From contig OY755039.1 of the NCBI GenBank assembly GCA_963576565.1, positions 84,751,289 through 84,815,288 on the forward strand: a stretch of DNA of 64,000 nucleotides, given 5' to 3'. Shown here piece by piece: positions 22,175 through 34,112 of this stretch. How positions within the stretch are numbered: the first letter of the stretch is position 1; every line of letters starts with the position of its first letter. Source of the DNA: Aspidapion aeneum. Its lineage: Eukaryota > Arthropoda > Insecta > Coleoptera > Brentidae. The translations under genes were made by a program, and so were the position numbers. The notes beneath the pieces were generated by a model. That model ran no database searches. It was not told the origin of the DNA and saw nothing but the letters and a program-made list of their open reading frames with translations.

Positions 22175-22910
22175 AAAACATTGAATTAATAAAGTATAAA
22201 AGGCAAGTTTAAAGGGGTAAAGTTGTAGTGAAACTTCCTAAATTCCCCTCGTAAACCCCTTCTTTTCTGATATCCCTGGTAATACCACATAGGTGTCTGT
22301 AATGCTTTCCTTTTGGCGGATGCGTCGGGGTTCTGCATGTTTACCATGCTACATATATTAATTTCAAATCTCCCGCTTTGAACTCAAGAAACGATTCTCT
22401 CATTCTGTCAAGCGTAAAATCGGTCTTTCTTTTCCGGCCATCTTGATCAGTACTTGCTTCACAATTAAATCTGAGTTATTTATGGATTTGAATTTGGTGT
22501 TTAACCTCCTACGAGCTGACCCCGCCGGCAGGTCTTTTCCTATTTAGGTATGTACCATTTTTTAAGGTAATTAGGCAACACTCATGGAAAAGTTAGGTTA
22601 GAATAGGGCATGGGGGGCATAGCCTTTGTGAAATGTTTAGGCATTAATTGTAAATTTTCCTATTTAGCTCAAGCTCAGACAATAAAGCAACTCTCCTCGA
22701 CCACATTGTTGATTTTTTCATCACCCTCTGTTGACCCAACCTAACCCCCTAAGAAATTTTCGATTGTCTCAGCACAAAGTCAACCACAGACACCGGTGGC
22801 TTGCCTGACTACAGTAATCAAACTGCTGCTTTTTTCCGAAAGACCGGTGTCTCTGATTGACTTTACCACTTTGAAGTTGCCTTTTATACTTTGTTATTTT
22901 TTAATTGTCT
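22175..22910. repeat. inverted-repeat region
   Basis: AAAGTATAAAAGGCAAGTTT (about 22190) is answered in inverse by GAAGTTGCCTTTTATACTTT (about 22873). Inside the right half, GTCAACCACAGACACCGGT and ACCGGTGTCTCTGATTGAC form a second inverted pair (22780-22862). This is probably a decayed inverted-repeat element; no coding was seen. Confidence 0.55.
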
Positions 22911-23960
22911 ATGTGGAGTATTGTAGTAATTTCTTTAAATAAATTTAATTAAATAAATATAAACGGTTACAAAGTTGTGGATCCAAAACTACAATTAAGA
23001 GAGAGCTTTATTAATTATTTTTTAATTATTTATACAATTTGTGAAGCAAAAGGGCCAATTATATGGTCTATTAAACCTATAAAAAGGAAAAAATGTACCT
23101 ATTTAAACACCCTTATGCTGCTTGGCGCCCGTAATCCATTTAAGCTAAAAACCTCTTGATCAAAATCCAATTGGGCGCCGATATTGACACAATGTTATGG
23201 GGACGAAAGGAAACTCTTTAGGGGACCCTTTATTCCCCATGTGCATAAAGGGACATTACAAGTCGTGCCACTTACCGAATCGTTGAATATTGTGACATCA
23301 AGATATCACACAATTAATAAAGCTTATTTTTAAAGGTACAGGAAATGTTTTTAACCTGCAAACGGTCACGCGGAGTCTCCTGTTGTTTAAAAATGTTTAT
23401 AAACAATTTCGTTAGGGACAAAACTTCTACTTTTTTAAGAAAAAAAATTACTTCGAAGATAAAGGTTTGTAGGATATCTCATAAACTGGAATAAATAACC
23501 CAAGAAATCTTTATTTATATATAAAAATGTTTGAAGAATTCGTAGGAATTTTTAAGACAACATAGCTAGTAATATAGTGTTAAAAACTTCTTGAAAGTTA
23601 AGAACTTTTTTGGATTGCTACGTAAGTTAGACTTACTTATTTTTGAGCTAAATTTATTCAATTAATGCAGGGCCAATTTTGGTTAAGATACAGGTTAAAA
23701 ATTAGTATTTTTAATAAATAGGGTAAACTTGCCTCTTGTTGGCACTCAGCCTAAAAAAGGTTCCAGCAAGAAATTTCTTTTCGGCAATTAAAATTTTTTA
23801 ATCTGACAACAATTTCTTTACATTGCAATAAATAAAACAGTGTTTTAACAATAAGTCTGGCTTAAAACGTTAACAAAGAGGTGCAGTACGATGAATGCAA
23901 AATATAAGGTAAGAAAAAGCCATTTTATTAAGGAACACTCTTGAATAACAAATTGTGAAA
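22911..23960. other. no gene recognised
   Basis: AT-rich sequence without coding motifs. Confidence 0.3.
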
Positions 23961-23965
23961 GGCTT

Positions 23966-24455
23966 TCGCGGCCATCGTCCAATGGTGGGTGTACTTTCGG
24001 GCTGTTCGGCCGTCGGCGTTGGAAATTCGTTCTCGACGTTTCGCCATCTCGAGTGGATGGCATCTTCAGGAGATGTTGACTGTTTGTCGGCTTCTCGAAG
24101 ACTAATATAGAGAAGCAATCGAAATTCATAAACACCAGCAGAACTTCAACAGACACTGAAGAAACTCTTAAAATTAACAGAACATGGGTACCGGTTCTTA
24201 AAAACACTAAACGGCTCGCTTATAACAACAAAACTGAATCTCGAGAAAGTGACCAATCACCGACCAGCTCTGATATACGCCCCGCCCACCATAGCGTATA
24301 TAACATGCGCCCGCGACAGACTAACCACCAGTCTTCGAGAAGCCAACAAACAGTCAACATCTCCTGAAGATGCCATCCACTCGAGATGGCGAAACGTCGA
24401 GAACGAATTTCCAACGACGACGGCCGACCAGTCCGAAAGCACACCCACCACTCTT
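23966..24455. repeat. Penelope-type terminal repeat pair, inverted
   Basis: A block of about 130 bp is present twice in opposite orientation (23966-24105 on minus, 24330-24455 on plus). It carries CTTCGAGAAGCCAACAAACA, CTCCTGAAGATGCCATCCAC and GGCGAAACGTCGAGAACGAA. The plus copy is preceded by TATACGCCCCGCCCACC and CATGCGCCCGCGACAG. Penelope-like elements carry terminal repeats with hammerhead-type cores of the form CTGANGA, stem, GAAAC. Here CTGAAGA (24364-24370) and GAAA (24391-24394) flank a 6-bp stem GCCATC/GATGGC. One extra U and the lack of a proper cleavage triplet make the motif degenerate. Confidence 0.55.
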
Positions 24456-24826
24456 AAATAATTTTTTAGATTAAAGTGTTAGGGGCTAACCAATTAAAAC
24501 TTTAAGCCAAAGACAGTTAGGCCGATAGTTTTAGGGTAATTTATAATTATTATTTTTTGTTTTGGGGGGACTTCCTAATGTTGGCACTCTAAACAAAACT
24601 TGTATTGTTTATTTAATTGGTGTAGAGAAACGCTTGTTAATAAAAAAGTTTAATTAAAAATAGGTTTTACAAATAAAAAATATTTTTAGTTTAAAGCGGT
24701 TTAGATTTTAATATTGTGTTTCTCACTCTTAATGTGCCGATATCAAATTAATATTTCCGATTAAAACCGTATAATATTTTGCTGTTTTTTTTTTAATTTA
24801 TTTTGTAATGATTGTATTAGTTTAAG

Positions 24827-26277
24827 CACGGATCACCTAACAAACAGATAAGTAAGCCGGCTGGCCGTCTTTGATCTCGGAGAATTCAACGATGGCTGAG
24901 CATTGGGAATCAAACTCAGAGCCGGACTAAAATAAATTTATCATAAAATATGAATGTTTCAGATTGTTGATGCGAAAAAATATTTTTACTGCCAGAAACA
25001 ACGAAAACATTAAAATAGTTTTGTTTTGCTAAAAATGGGAGCTAAAATGAATTTTAGACTCTCGGCCGCGTAAAAATATTATATCTTGTCCACTGTAGGG
25101 GACTATGGAAATAATGTGTTCTATTGAATGAGAGATATGGGAAGCACAAAAAGAGGTCTTCTTCTTCGTTCAGAATACCTTAGCATGTTGTCGTTTCCAG
25201 CATACAGCCAAACACAAAAAGAAAAAAATTGATTGCTTTTTTTGTTGTATTGGGATAACATTTATTAAGTTTCAAGAGGAGTAAAATTGTGAATTTTAAA
25301 TATAAGAAGTTTGACATTGTAATTTCTTAATTTACTGGAATCAGATATTATTTATTAGTTTTTTAAAAAAATTGAAAGTTTAAGGAGTTACAGGGTGATC
25401 AAATAATCTTTACAATTAGCACAAAATTGCTTCACGGTAAATTAATATTTTAAAATTTAGTAAAATCCAATATTTAAAAAAAAATAGTTGTTTGATATGT
25501 ATTCTTAAAAGTATAAATAGTAGCATAATAAAAAATTATAACAAATTTGTGTCAAAAACTCTTGACCAATTGTTATGTAATAGTGTATTATACAGGGTTT
25601 AATTTAAATGATGCATGAAACTTTCAGGGGTTGTGGAAATGGTCAAAACAAAATACCAATCTACAAATTTCCCTTTTCTACAAACTGAGCTTATGCCGCT
25701 GTTTCATACAGAACATCAAAAACTTTTTAAACAAAGCATAGTTTATATCTTGTTTTTTAGGATCTAATGGCGGCGCATTTTTAAATTTGAGATAAATATA
25801 ACAAATCCTGCAAAAGTATAAAAAAAAATAAAAAAACAAAATCAAAGGGGTTGCAGATCTATATATCCTTAAGAACTCTTTGTACTTAAATCATTTACAG
25901 ATTCATCTCATAGGACATTTAATTATTGAACACCTTGTATAGGATACGGCAAAAGTTTTAAAAAAATCGAAAGATAAAATAATGTATAAGTTTGCCTTAT
26001 AGGATTCTGCGGAAATCGAAAATTACTTCGATTAAGAGTATACCGTCGCGTGGATTTACAGTCTCTTACGGCGCAAACCGTTCCCATTGTTTAAATATCA
26101 AATACAAAAATCACATCTACACACCACTAATGCTCAACACGTACTGAAAGTTTAGAAAATACTGAAATACAGAATGCGCCTCTGGAGTGGTTGACCCCAA
26201 CATGGCAGGCTGCGTGAAAGATGCGCGTAGCACCCCCCACCACCTGAGTTCCCTATCTGTTTGTTAGGTGATCCGTG
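24827..26277 (-). mobile_element. non-autonomous P-like DNA transposon with THAP remnant
   Basis: The ends are perfect inverted repeats of at least 24 bp beginning CACGGATCACCTAACAAACA. The 7-base duplication GTTTAAG flanks them (24820-24826 and 26278-26284). The only protein-coding trace is a THAP-domain start on the minus strand (25923-26087), at the usual 5' position of a P-type transposase gene, so the element is oriented leftwards. The remaining 1.1 kb is AT-rich and non-coding. THAP plus a 7-8 bp duplication suggests the P superfamily; Kolobok elements also carry THAP but duplicate TTAA, which is not seen. Another copy starts at 63241 and an excision-like scar lies at 63176-63205. Confidence 0.75.
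25923..26087 (-). CDS. THAP zinc-finger fragment, 54 codons
   Basis: The frame starts MGTVCAVRDCKS, with the C-x4-C pair expected at the N-terminus of a THAP (C2CH) DNA-binding domain. It continues RRYTLNRSNFRFPQNP, where FRFP is the conserved F-x-x-F-P turn. The following Trp and the C-x2-H half of the finger are missing, and the frame ends after about 54 codons, so it cannot fold as a complete finger. The same reading frame is kept in the copy at 63446-63574 with one difference (QDP instead of QNP) before their tails diverge. Both copies could descend from one deleted master. Whether it is translated is unknown. Confidence 0.6.
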   Translation of the reverse strand: MGTVCAVRDCKSTRRYTLNRSNFRFPQNPIRQTYTLFYLSIFLKLLPYPIQGVQ

Positions 26278-26895
26278 GTTTAAGGGTCCCAAATATGTCT
26301 ACTTTTAAGTTTACCACTAAGTTCTTTTATAATTTTTTGGAAATTTTAGGATGCCAAGTATTGGTTTCAAACTTTTGTTAGTTTCCCCTTTGTTGGCATG
26401 CACTTTTTCGAGCAACATTACCATTCTAATACTGGGTTTATACAGATAAAAATAAAAATAAATATTGAAAATAATCCTGACCATTGAAATTGTATTTTAT
26501 ATTAGATAAAAAAATTATTGCAATAAAAAATGTAAAAAACTAAATAACAACGTTTCAGTTTATTTAACCATCACCAGACTAAAATCTTCTCTGTATGTTG
26601 CACTTTTCTATAGGGCCATAAATGCCTTCGATCTCGAAATTGCTCTCAAAATTTTGATTTTGATAATGATTTTTATCTTTTAATTTAAAAAGTTTGTCTA
26701 GAAGTCTTCGAGGGATAAAAAGACCCTTTTATCACGAGGTCTGTACGCTATTTTTAGCACTTTTTAATTTATTTTCAGTTTTTTCCTATTTTTTAAGTGG
26801 TTTTAGGTTTTCTTGTTTTTAATTTTTACTGTTCTATCTTTGATCAGTCACTTTTAATGCCAATTTTTACATTTTATACATGATATGTCAATTTT
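26278..26895. other. no gene; dispersed repeat and hammerhead-like trace
   Basis: 26706-26890 repeats the sequence at 5405-5640. At 26549-26580 the minus strand reads GGTGATGGTTAAATAAACTG followed by AAACG, a shape like the Penelope-type core but degenerate. Confidence 0.45.
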
Positions 26896-26899
26896 TATC

Positions 26900-28010
26900 C
26901 AGATTTTCTCCGTGCTTTTCTTGATAAACTGTATAGTTTGTAAAATATGAATTTTCAAAGTTTTGCCATTGTGTTGTTATGGGTTTCCCTATACTAAAAA
27001 TTGCTAAAGACGTTTTTTCAAATCTCAATCCAATCTATTGTTTTTTCGTATCTGTATGACCCCACCATACTGCAACTCCGTGCTTTTCTTGATAAACTGT
27101 ATAGTTTGTAAAATTTGAATTTTCAAAGTTTTGCCATTTTGGTCAACATCTCATTTTGGTCTTATGGATTTCCCTATACTAAAATTCGCTAAGTGACGTC
27201 TCTTCGAATCTCAACTCAATTTATGGTTTTTTTCGTAGGTGTACGACCCTACCATACTACAACTCCGTGCTTTTCTTGATAAACTGTATAGTTTGTAAAA
27301 TATGAATTTTCAAAATTTTGCCATTTTGGTCTTATGGATTTCCCTATACTAAAATTCGCTAAATGACGTTTTTTTCTAATCTTAACTCAATCTATGGTTT
27401 TTTGTATCTGACCCCACCATACAGTAACTCTGTGCTTTTCGTAATAAACTGTATAGTTTGTAAAATATGAATTTTCAAAGTTTTGCCATTTTGGTCTTAT
27501 GGATTTCCCTATACTAAAATTCGCTAAGTGACGTCTCTTCGAATCTCAACTCAATCTATGGTTTTTTCGTATCTGTATGACCCCACCATACTGCAACCCC
27601 GTGCTTTTCTTTATAAACTGTATAGTTTGTAAAATATGATTTTTCATATTTTTGCAATTTTGGTCATGGATTTCCCTATACTAAAATTCGCTAGGTGAAG
27701 TTTTTTCGAATCTCAACTCAATCTATGGTTTTTCGTATCTGTATGACCCCACCATATTGCAACTCCGTGCGTTTCTTGATAAACTGCATAGTTTGTAAAA
27801 TATGAATTTTCAAAATTTTGCCATTCTGGTCTTATGGATATCCCTATTCTAAAATTCGCTAAATGACGTTTTTTCGAATCTCAACTCAATCTATGGTTTT
27901 TTCGTATCTGTAGGACTCCACCATACTGCAACTCCGTGCTTTTCTTGATAAACTGTATAGTTTGTCAAATATGAATTTTCAAAGTTTTGCCATTGTGGTG
28001 TTATTAAGGT
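26900..28010 (+). repeat. satellite-like tandem repeat, unit about 168 bp
   Basis: The landmark CGTGCTTTTCTTGATAAACT recurs at about 26911, 27078, 27265, 27431, 27599, 27766 and 27933. Intervals are 166-168 bp with one of 187. Units share ATAGTTTGTAAAATATGAAT, TTTTGCCATTTTGGTCTTAT and GACCCCACCATACTGCAACT. This is a nucleosome-sized unit with low divergence. Confidence 0.9.
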
Positions 28011-28077
28011 CACTAAATCACAAAGTTCCTTCTAAAAGAAGGAACTTCGAGATATTAACATTTAGGGCATTAACCTA

Positions 28078-28905
28078 GACAGCACAGTCCCAGAGACGTA
28101 CATTTTATGTCCATTTTACGTCGGTACTATGTACGTACAATTGTGTACGTGTACATTAGCTACGTACATTTTACGTACGTTTTACGTCGGTCCTTCTCGA
28201 GACCAATGAGGTACGTACAATTTACGTACAGGTATGTACGTACATAGTACGTACACCAGCTACGTACATAGTACGTACATCTTACGTTAATTTTAGACAT
28301 GCGCTTCCGAAAATTTAACAACGGAATTTGGTAATAGATGGCGTACACTAGTTAACATTTAACGGCATTGTTAGAGATATATTTCTTAAATATTAAATCA
28401 ACCAAGAGAAACTTAATCAAACCTATAGAGACTTCGAGTCTCGAGTTAAAACTGGAAGATCCACTCTAAAGTAGGAATGTTCAGGTAGCTGGGATATTTT
28501 AAATGATACCTAGTCTTAATCCTACACTTTCTTTGTTTTATTTTGATGCCTTATGTACGTACCATGTACGTCTAGGTTATGTACATTTTAGGTACTATAT
28601 ACGTAAAATGTACGTTTGAAGTACCTACATTTTACGTTTAATTGGACACACCATGTACGTACCTAGTACGATTTTTTTACGTACACAGTACATACATTCG
28701 TCAAAAATACGTCGAATGTACATATATAGTACGTACGTCAGTACGTCCATAGTACGTACAAATCGAAGGAAAGTAATGGCTAAAGTTACGTCCCTACGAC
28801 GTACATATGTGGACGTAGGCCAAAAATGTACATACTATGTACGTACCCTACGTGGCAAAGTTACGTACTATGTAAATACATAGTACGTACTTGTGCTGTA
28901 TGGGA
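28078..28905. mobile_element. TACGTA-rich element with short inverted ends
   Basis: The ends carry ACAGCACAG and, inverted, ACAGCACAAG. The subterminal zones (28095-28300 and 28550-28895) are packed with variants of TACGTACATAGTACGTAC, itself palindromic. A core of about 250 bp without the motif separates them. Short clustered subterminal motifs are typical of transposase-binding sites in hAT-like and related elements. No protein is encoded, and no target duplication was found. Confidence 0.65.
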
Positions 28906-29456
28906 ATGTAGCAGTCATGTTTGGTCAAATCACTATTATTAATTATTTTGTTATACCTTTACCTTAAATATTTTTATTTCCGAGTGTGGAGATACATGAA
29001 GCAGTGGCGGTTTCTCCATAAATGCACATGTGCACGTGCACTCCCAAATTTTACTTAAAAAAATATTAAACTTTGATCATTCCTTAATTTAATTCATAAT
29101 TACCCCATAAGAAATTCACTAAAGACTGGAATATAATCTAGGAATTAATACCTGGTATGTATATGTTTGTATTCGTGTTCAAACTCTCCATCAAACAACG
29201 CTTTTATGCTATTACGCTAGATGTTATGTCGCATGCTAATACGAAATATAGAAAGAAAGAAAGACATGTCCCAATAGAATTTTACAGTACTGATACTTCC
29301 TATTCGAGTATCAGATATTTTTGTATTCGGTACTAAGTAATCATTATATTATCGGTAAATCCAATAAATACTAAGTGGAGTTGAAATTTTAAGTACTAAG
29401 AATGCAAAAAATAAAAATATTGATGTTTTACATGTTTGTAGTTTTTGAAGTGTAAA
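28906..29456. other. no gene; one possible hAT-like end
   Basis: CAGTGGCGGTTTCTCC at about 29004 resembles a hAT terminus, but no partner end was identified. The remainder is AT-rich. Confidence 0.35.
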
Positions 29457-29695
29457 CTTCTTTAGGCGTGTTTAGCAGTTTTTGTGGGTAGTGAATTCAA
29501 CTGAGCCGTCAGGCTCGGCTATGTAACGCTCATTCGGGTGAAATCGGCTTGAGTCGACTTACTGTGAGAAACATTCAGCGAGCGATATGATGATGCAGAT
29601 GAAGGCCAGTACACAGAAGAGTTCGGTTCGGTCCGCTTTGCAGAATATTTTATGGGCCAGTATTATTAATTTCGTCTTGTTGAAGTTTACACTTC
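29457..29695. mobile_element. 239-bp element with 14-bp inverted ends
   Basis: GAAGTGTAAACTTC opens the segment and its inverse GAAGTTTACACTTC closes it. The interior is GC-richer than its surroundings and has no open frame of note. Confidence 0.55.
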
Positions 29696-29699
29696 TGCC

Positions 29700-30818
29700 G
29701 TGTGGTCTTAAGCACACACAATTTTGTTTTATTACGAAGATGTAGATATATTAATTTGGGGAATTTTGTTCAAAATCTGGCAACTTGTCAAATACATTCT
29801 GGAGAAAACACATTTCTGAGCCTGGCAACACTGCGCCAGAAATGCCGCCCCGCTAGACGTAACACATCAACGGCTATTGAAATAAATATGCGTCCAAATA
29901 ATTACAAGTACTCCAAACTCGTTACTCATACGGCCGTTGCCGATATGATTGATACGAAAGTAACACTTCGGCTTCGGTCCCATTCGGGATTCGAGTAACG
30001 GGTATTTGGCGTCGAAGGATTCGATTACTTCGTCCATGTATCAGATATTATTAAAGTATCGAGTAGATAGTATTTGCACACCACTAGCGCTTAGACAACT
30101 TGGCATTATCGGTCGGGCGCGGGCGGTTTGTTTTTCGACGATTTGGTATTTACGAAAATGGCGGAAGTTTCTAATTCTGGTAGCATTAGCGTGCAATATT
30201 AATTTTTTTTCTTTGCCATTAGAAGAGAAAATAAACTAGGTGTGATAATTTATTATTTATAAAAACAATAATAATAGGTAGGTAACTAATATCTAACTAA
30301 ATATCTAATTTTTTAATTATTTGCTCTAAATTATATGATATGACGGCCCACTCGAAGGCCCAAAGAGTTAGCGTGGCACTCAAAAAAATTTTTTGCCTGC
30401 GCCGCAATTTTTTTTTTTTTTTGGTGTGCAACCCCAAAGCTTTTTATCACGCGCCGCGACCGACATGAAGACGTCTAAACCAGAGCCGGGTAATTTTTAC
30501 AGAGGCGATTAAATTTCATGGGGCCCCCTCTGGCTTCCTTCTGGCATCGCGGCTACTTATTTGTAATAGATGACAGATGCAAATCTTGGAATAAGTTGTT
30601 AATCAACGGCAAAACAGGCATAATAGATGGGATCGCTTCCAAATTTTATTAGCTGAGAATTTATGTTATGAGCCTGACTTGGGTCCAAACGAACGGGCCG
30701 ATTTTATCGTCGCACAACCATTTATTTTTAAAATCTGTGTGTTAAAATGCCAGGTTTATGCGTTTACTTTTTTTCTGAAATTTATCGGAATATACCTGAG
30801 CTTCACCGATATATTGGG
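29700..30818. other. no gene recognised
   Basis: Short open frames occur but match no family I know. GC-richer patches near 30090-30150 and 30450-30550 look like ends of hAT-type elements (CACACCACTAGCGC; GGGGCCCCCTCTGGCTTCC) without partners. Confidence 0.3.
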
Positions 30819-31119
30819 CAGAATTTCAAAAGTTGTGGTGATTTTTATATAAATTGGTACGACTAATAAACTTATGAAGACATTTAAAAAAATCTTTTTT
30901 TTTTCGGCGACGTAATGCTTTAAAATGTGACGTGACATTGATCCAGATTTTTCGAAATAACTACATGAGCTAGGTCAGTTCTAATTTCACTTTTAGACAG
31001 CCAATGGGTGTCCCTTTCTAACAAGCTGTCACACCTTAGAAACGTGATTAAGTTCCATTAAATAAAAATTTTGTTTTTATCAAAATTTACATTTTTGTAT
31101 TTTTCTTAATTTTGGTTTA
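30819..31119 (+). repeat. left arm of a 3.6-kb inverted pair
   Basis: Matches 34113-34399 in inverse. Shared landmarks are AAAAGTTGTGGTGATTTT at the outer end and TTTTTCTTAATTTTGGTTTA at the inner end. Confidence 0.75.
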
Positions 31120-31619
31120 TTTTGTGCGGTTAAGTGGTTTTAAGGGTGATTTTGGGTTCAGTTGCAATCTAAGGTTCCTTTGTGCTATATATTTGAGCCA
31201 ATCTTTTATTGTTGTAATCTGCAGAGTTTTTTTATTTGCTGGGTGCAAAAAAAAATGCACTTTAGTAGAACTCAATATGTACGTACGTGGGCACAATACA
31301 TCCATATGTGGTCGCAGTGCATGGAGGTCCAGTTGGGCCTTCTAACACTTTCGAATACATGCATACAAGGTTCCTTTTGAGTATTGAGTAGTCTCTAAGA
31401 ATGTATTATAACTTAGATTTTTTACTTGCACAAAATGATGCAAAAAATTTTTGAATTTGGTCAAGTTACTTTTTTTATAAAATCCATGGATTTCACTATT
31501 ATGGTTTAGAATTTAAAGAAAATTTAAAAAGATATGCAGCAAAAAAAATAGTTAGGGAGCTTCAGAATTTAATCTAAACACAAGAAATGATACTTTAAAA
31601 AAAATTTATGTCAATTTTA

Positions 31620-32528
31620 GCATCTCTTATTTCATGTCCTTGGTATTTTTATATTTCCCTAATGATTTTGTTCCTCCAGTAGAATTAGCTTTTCCAAGGA
31701 ACAAGCTTTCAAAATTTGCATGAATCTCCAAAAACTATATTGAAGTTTTCATGCGATTTGCTCCCAAAATTACAGTACCGTTATTAACTTGCTATATCTA
31801 TGAGTTGAACTTAACTATAGAAAATTTTTGTACTTCCATTCTATACAGTTTAACTTATAAAAAATGTTACCAAAATGATCCAAAAAAAAATTATTTCCAA
31901 TGTTGCAATCGAAGAGATTCAAAACCCTCCGAACTTGATGGCTATACCTCACCAGTCTCCACACTTAAGGAGATACATACAAGAAGCATCATATGTAAAC
32001 ATTACATGTCAAACAGAATTGCCCTCAAGAACTATTTACCTTCAACTTTTAAAACAAAATAGGGAAATTCCTAGCGCTATTCGTAATTCCGTATCTCCAA
32101 AAAACTGGCGCATCATCTTTAAAAATCTAAACTCAAATATTTTAGATCATAATCAGAAAAGCTTGCTATATATCCTTGTTCACAATGCTTACCCGTTCCA
32201 AAATGTTCTGAAGAGGAGAGGTCGTTCAAATACAGATTTATGTGGGATGTGCAATATTGCACAAGACAGCCGACACCACAGATTCTTGTGTTTTAGGGAA
32301 GTAAGAATTTTGTCAATAATATTGGTTAAGTTAGTAAAAACCTTTACAAAAAGGGATAACACATTAAACAAGTTAATTTATTTAGATTTTTCTTTATCTA
32401 ATAAGAATCAGAATAGACTGGTGACGTTTTTTATTGCAAAGTCGATAACATTTGTATTGGAAAATCGACCCAGGGACAAGAGCAGTTCTATTCAAGACTA
32501 CAAGGAATTTGTCTTATTTAGTGTATAG
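31620..32528 (+). pseudogene. LINE ORF2 C-terminal fragment with zinc knuckle
   Basis: The longest open stretch, 31875-32528 (217 codons), carries WRIIFKNLNSNILDHNQKS, then LLYILVHNAYPFQNVLKRRG and the zinc knuckle LCGMCNIAQDSRHHRFLCF (C-x2-C, H, x4-C). This is the C-terminal segment that follows the reverse transcriptase in several LINE clades (the zf-RVT region). Upstream, to about 31620, further LINE-like phrases (VPPVELAFPRNKLSKF, MRFAPKITVPLL) appear in other frames, so at least two frameshifts lie between. The stop at 32526 is followed by an AT-rich 3' region and an A-run near 32710. It lies between the arms at 30819-31119 and 34113-34399. Confidence 0.7.
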
Positions 32529-32529
32529 T

Positions 32530-34112
32530 GGGTAAAAGGAGTCGACCCGGAAACACGTGAAAAGTTCTTGGTGCTCTTGTAAATAAATATTTAAATTAGG
32601 TCAAAGTGTTGTTTAAAGTAAATACCGATGCATAAATACATATATAGGTTATCATGTAGTAATTTAAGACAAAATGTAACTTTTTGAAATAAATATACGT
32701 TTTATTTTAAAAAAAAAGCGCTATTTTTTTTAAATTAGTGGGTGTGCTGACCATATACTATCATTTATTTTATTAAAATACCGGGTGGGGCAAAGAAAAA
32801 CGGAATAGAAAAACGGACAAAATGTTTTTCGTTATTACTCTTGAACTCTGCCAGCGATTTTATTGAAAAATACTGAAGTTTGCAGGAAATTAAACAGGAT
32901 TTTGAAAAAAAATAATTTTTACCCGCCATCTTGAAATCCAAGATGGGGCACAAAATTAAGCTTAACCTATTAAATTTGTTTGTTTTTTTTTATGTACCAG
33001 ATTTTTTTTTGTTTTTTTTTTAATTTATAAAAAGTGCTATTTTAGCCACGTACGGACGAGTACGAATTATTTAAATAAGGTAAATAATTCCAAAAAATAA
33101 TTTTTGTTTTAACCATTTATTGTACATATTATACATACCTTTTCAATTATGTCTCCATTCTCTTCCTAATAAATTAATTTTTACTAAACCGAAATTCCTC
33201 AAATAAAAGCATCACGGCAAAAATATATTGCTCTTTAAAGGTCACTATCGAAATTTCTCACCCTCAAATCCACGATAGCGGTCAGAATCAAATTTTCAAA
33301 GAGGTTCATTTATTCTAATGCTTCGTGAAGCTATTCGTTTTTTTAATTCGCCACACAAAGGCTTGAATCATTATAAAGTCGGCGAAATCCGAAAAGTGTG
33401 TAACTCCAATTTGACAAAACAGGAGAGACCAAAACACTTTTTTTTTTAAATTTAATAACAGCAGACTGAAGTTTTCTATTGTATTAGTTTTAAAAAATCT
33501 GCTTTCCTAGAACATACATACATTTCTATAGTAATAGCTTTCGTTTTTAGCTAATAGATGAGACCATAATCTAAAATTCTTCCTAATGTAGAGTTACACA
33601 TTTTTCGGGTTTCGACGACGATAATTATTGGCTTAGCAGTTTTGGAAATATTTTTATTTTCACCATTCTTACCGCAAAGAAGATGCTTTACAAACATACG
33701 ATTGCCTAATTCTGTCTGCATTCGTTTCCTCAAAAATAAATTGAAACTAAACCGACTTCAATTAAATGAAAAGTATCATATTGAAAATTGATTGCTCTTT
33801 GAACATCACCATAGGAACTTTCATCAATTTTTAAATCCAGGATGGCCGACTAAATGATAATTGTCTCTGTATGTGGGCTATAGCAATTGATGTTAACTAT
33901 GATGCTTTTTGCTATTGCATGCTTTTCATTCAAAGCGTTTCAGTAATAAGGAATTTATAAGCAAAAAAATTCAAGCAGAATTAAAAAAGCAAACAGGTTG
34001 GTAAAGTATTAAAAAAATTGAGTTTTTGTAAGAAGTATATTTTGATGGGTTTAATATTAAGTTAAATCTTGATAGCTCCAAAGAATTTAATTTTTTTGCG
34101 TATTAGTATCGA
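32530..34112. repeat. no gene; diverged internal duplication
   Basis: 33180-33300 and 33725-33850 share ACTAAACCGA, ATTGCTCTTT and CACCATAGG/CACTATCG-type phrases in the same order, which suggests a decayed duplication. CCATCTTGAAATCCAAGATG is a small inverted repeat near 32925. No coding was seen. Confidence 0.4.

Noticed and set aside
24220..24461. Overlapping open frames of 64-74 codons on both strands
   Set aside because: They arise from the inverted Penelope-type block, which is GC-richer and therefore poor in stops; no conserved protein motif was found.
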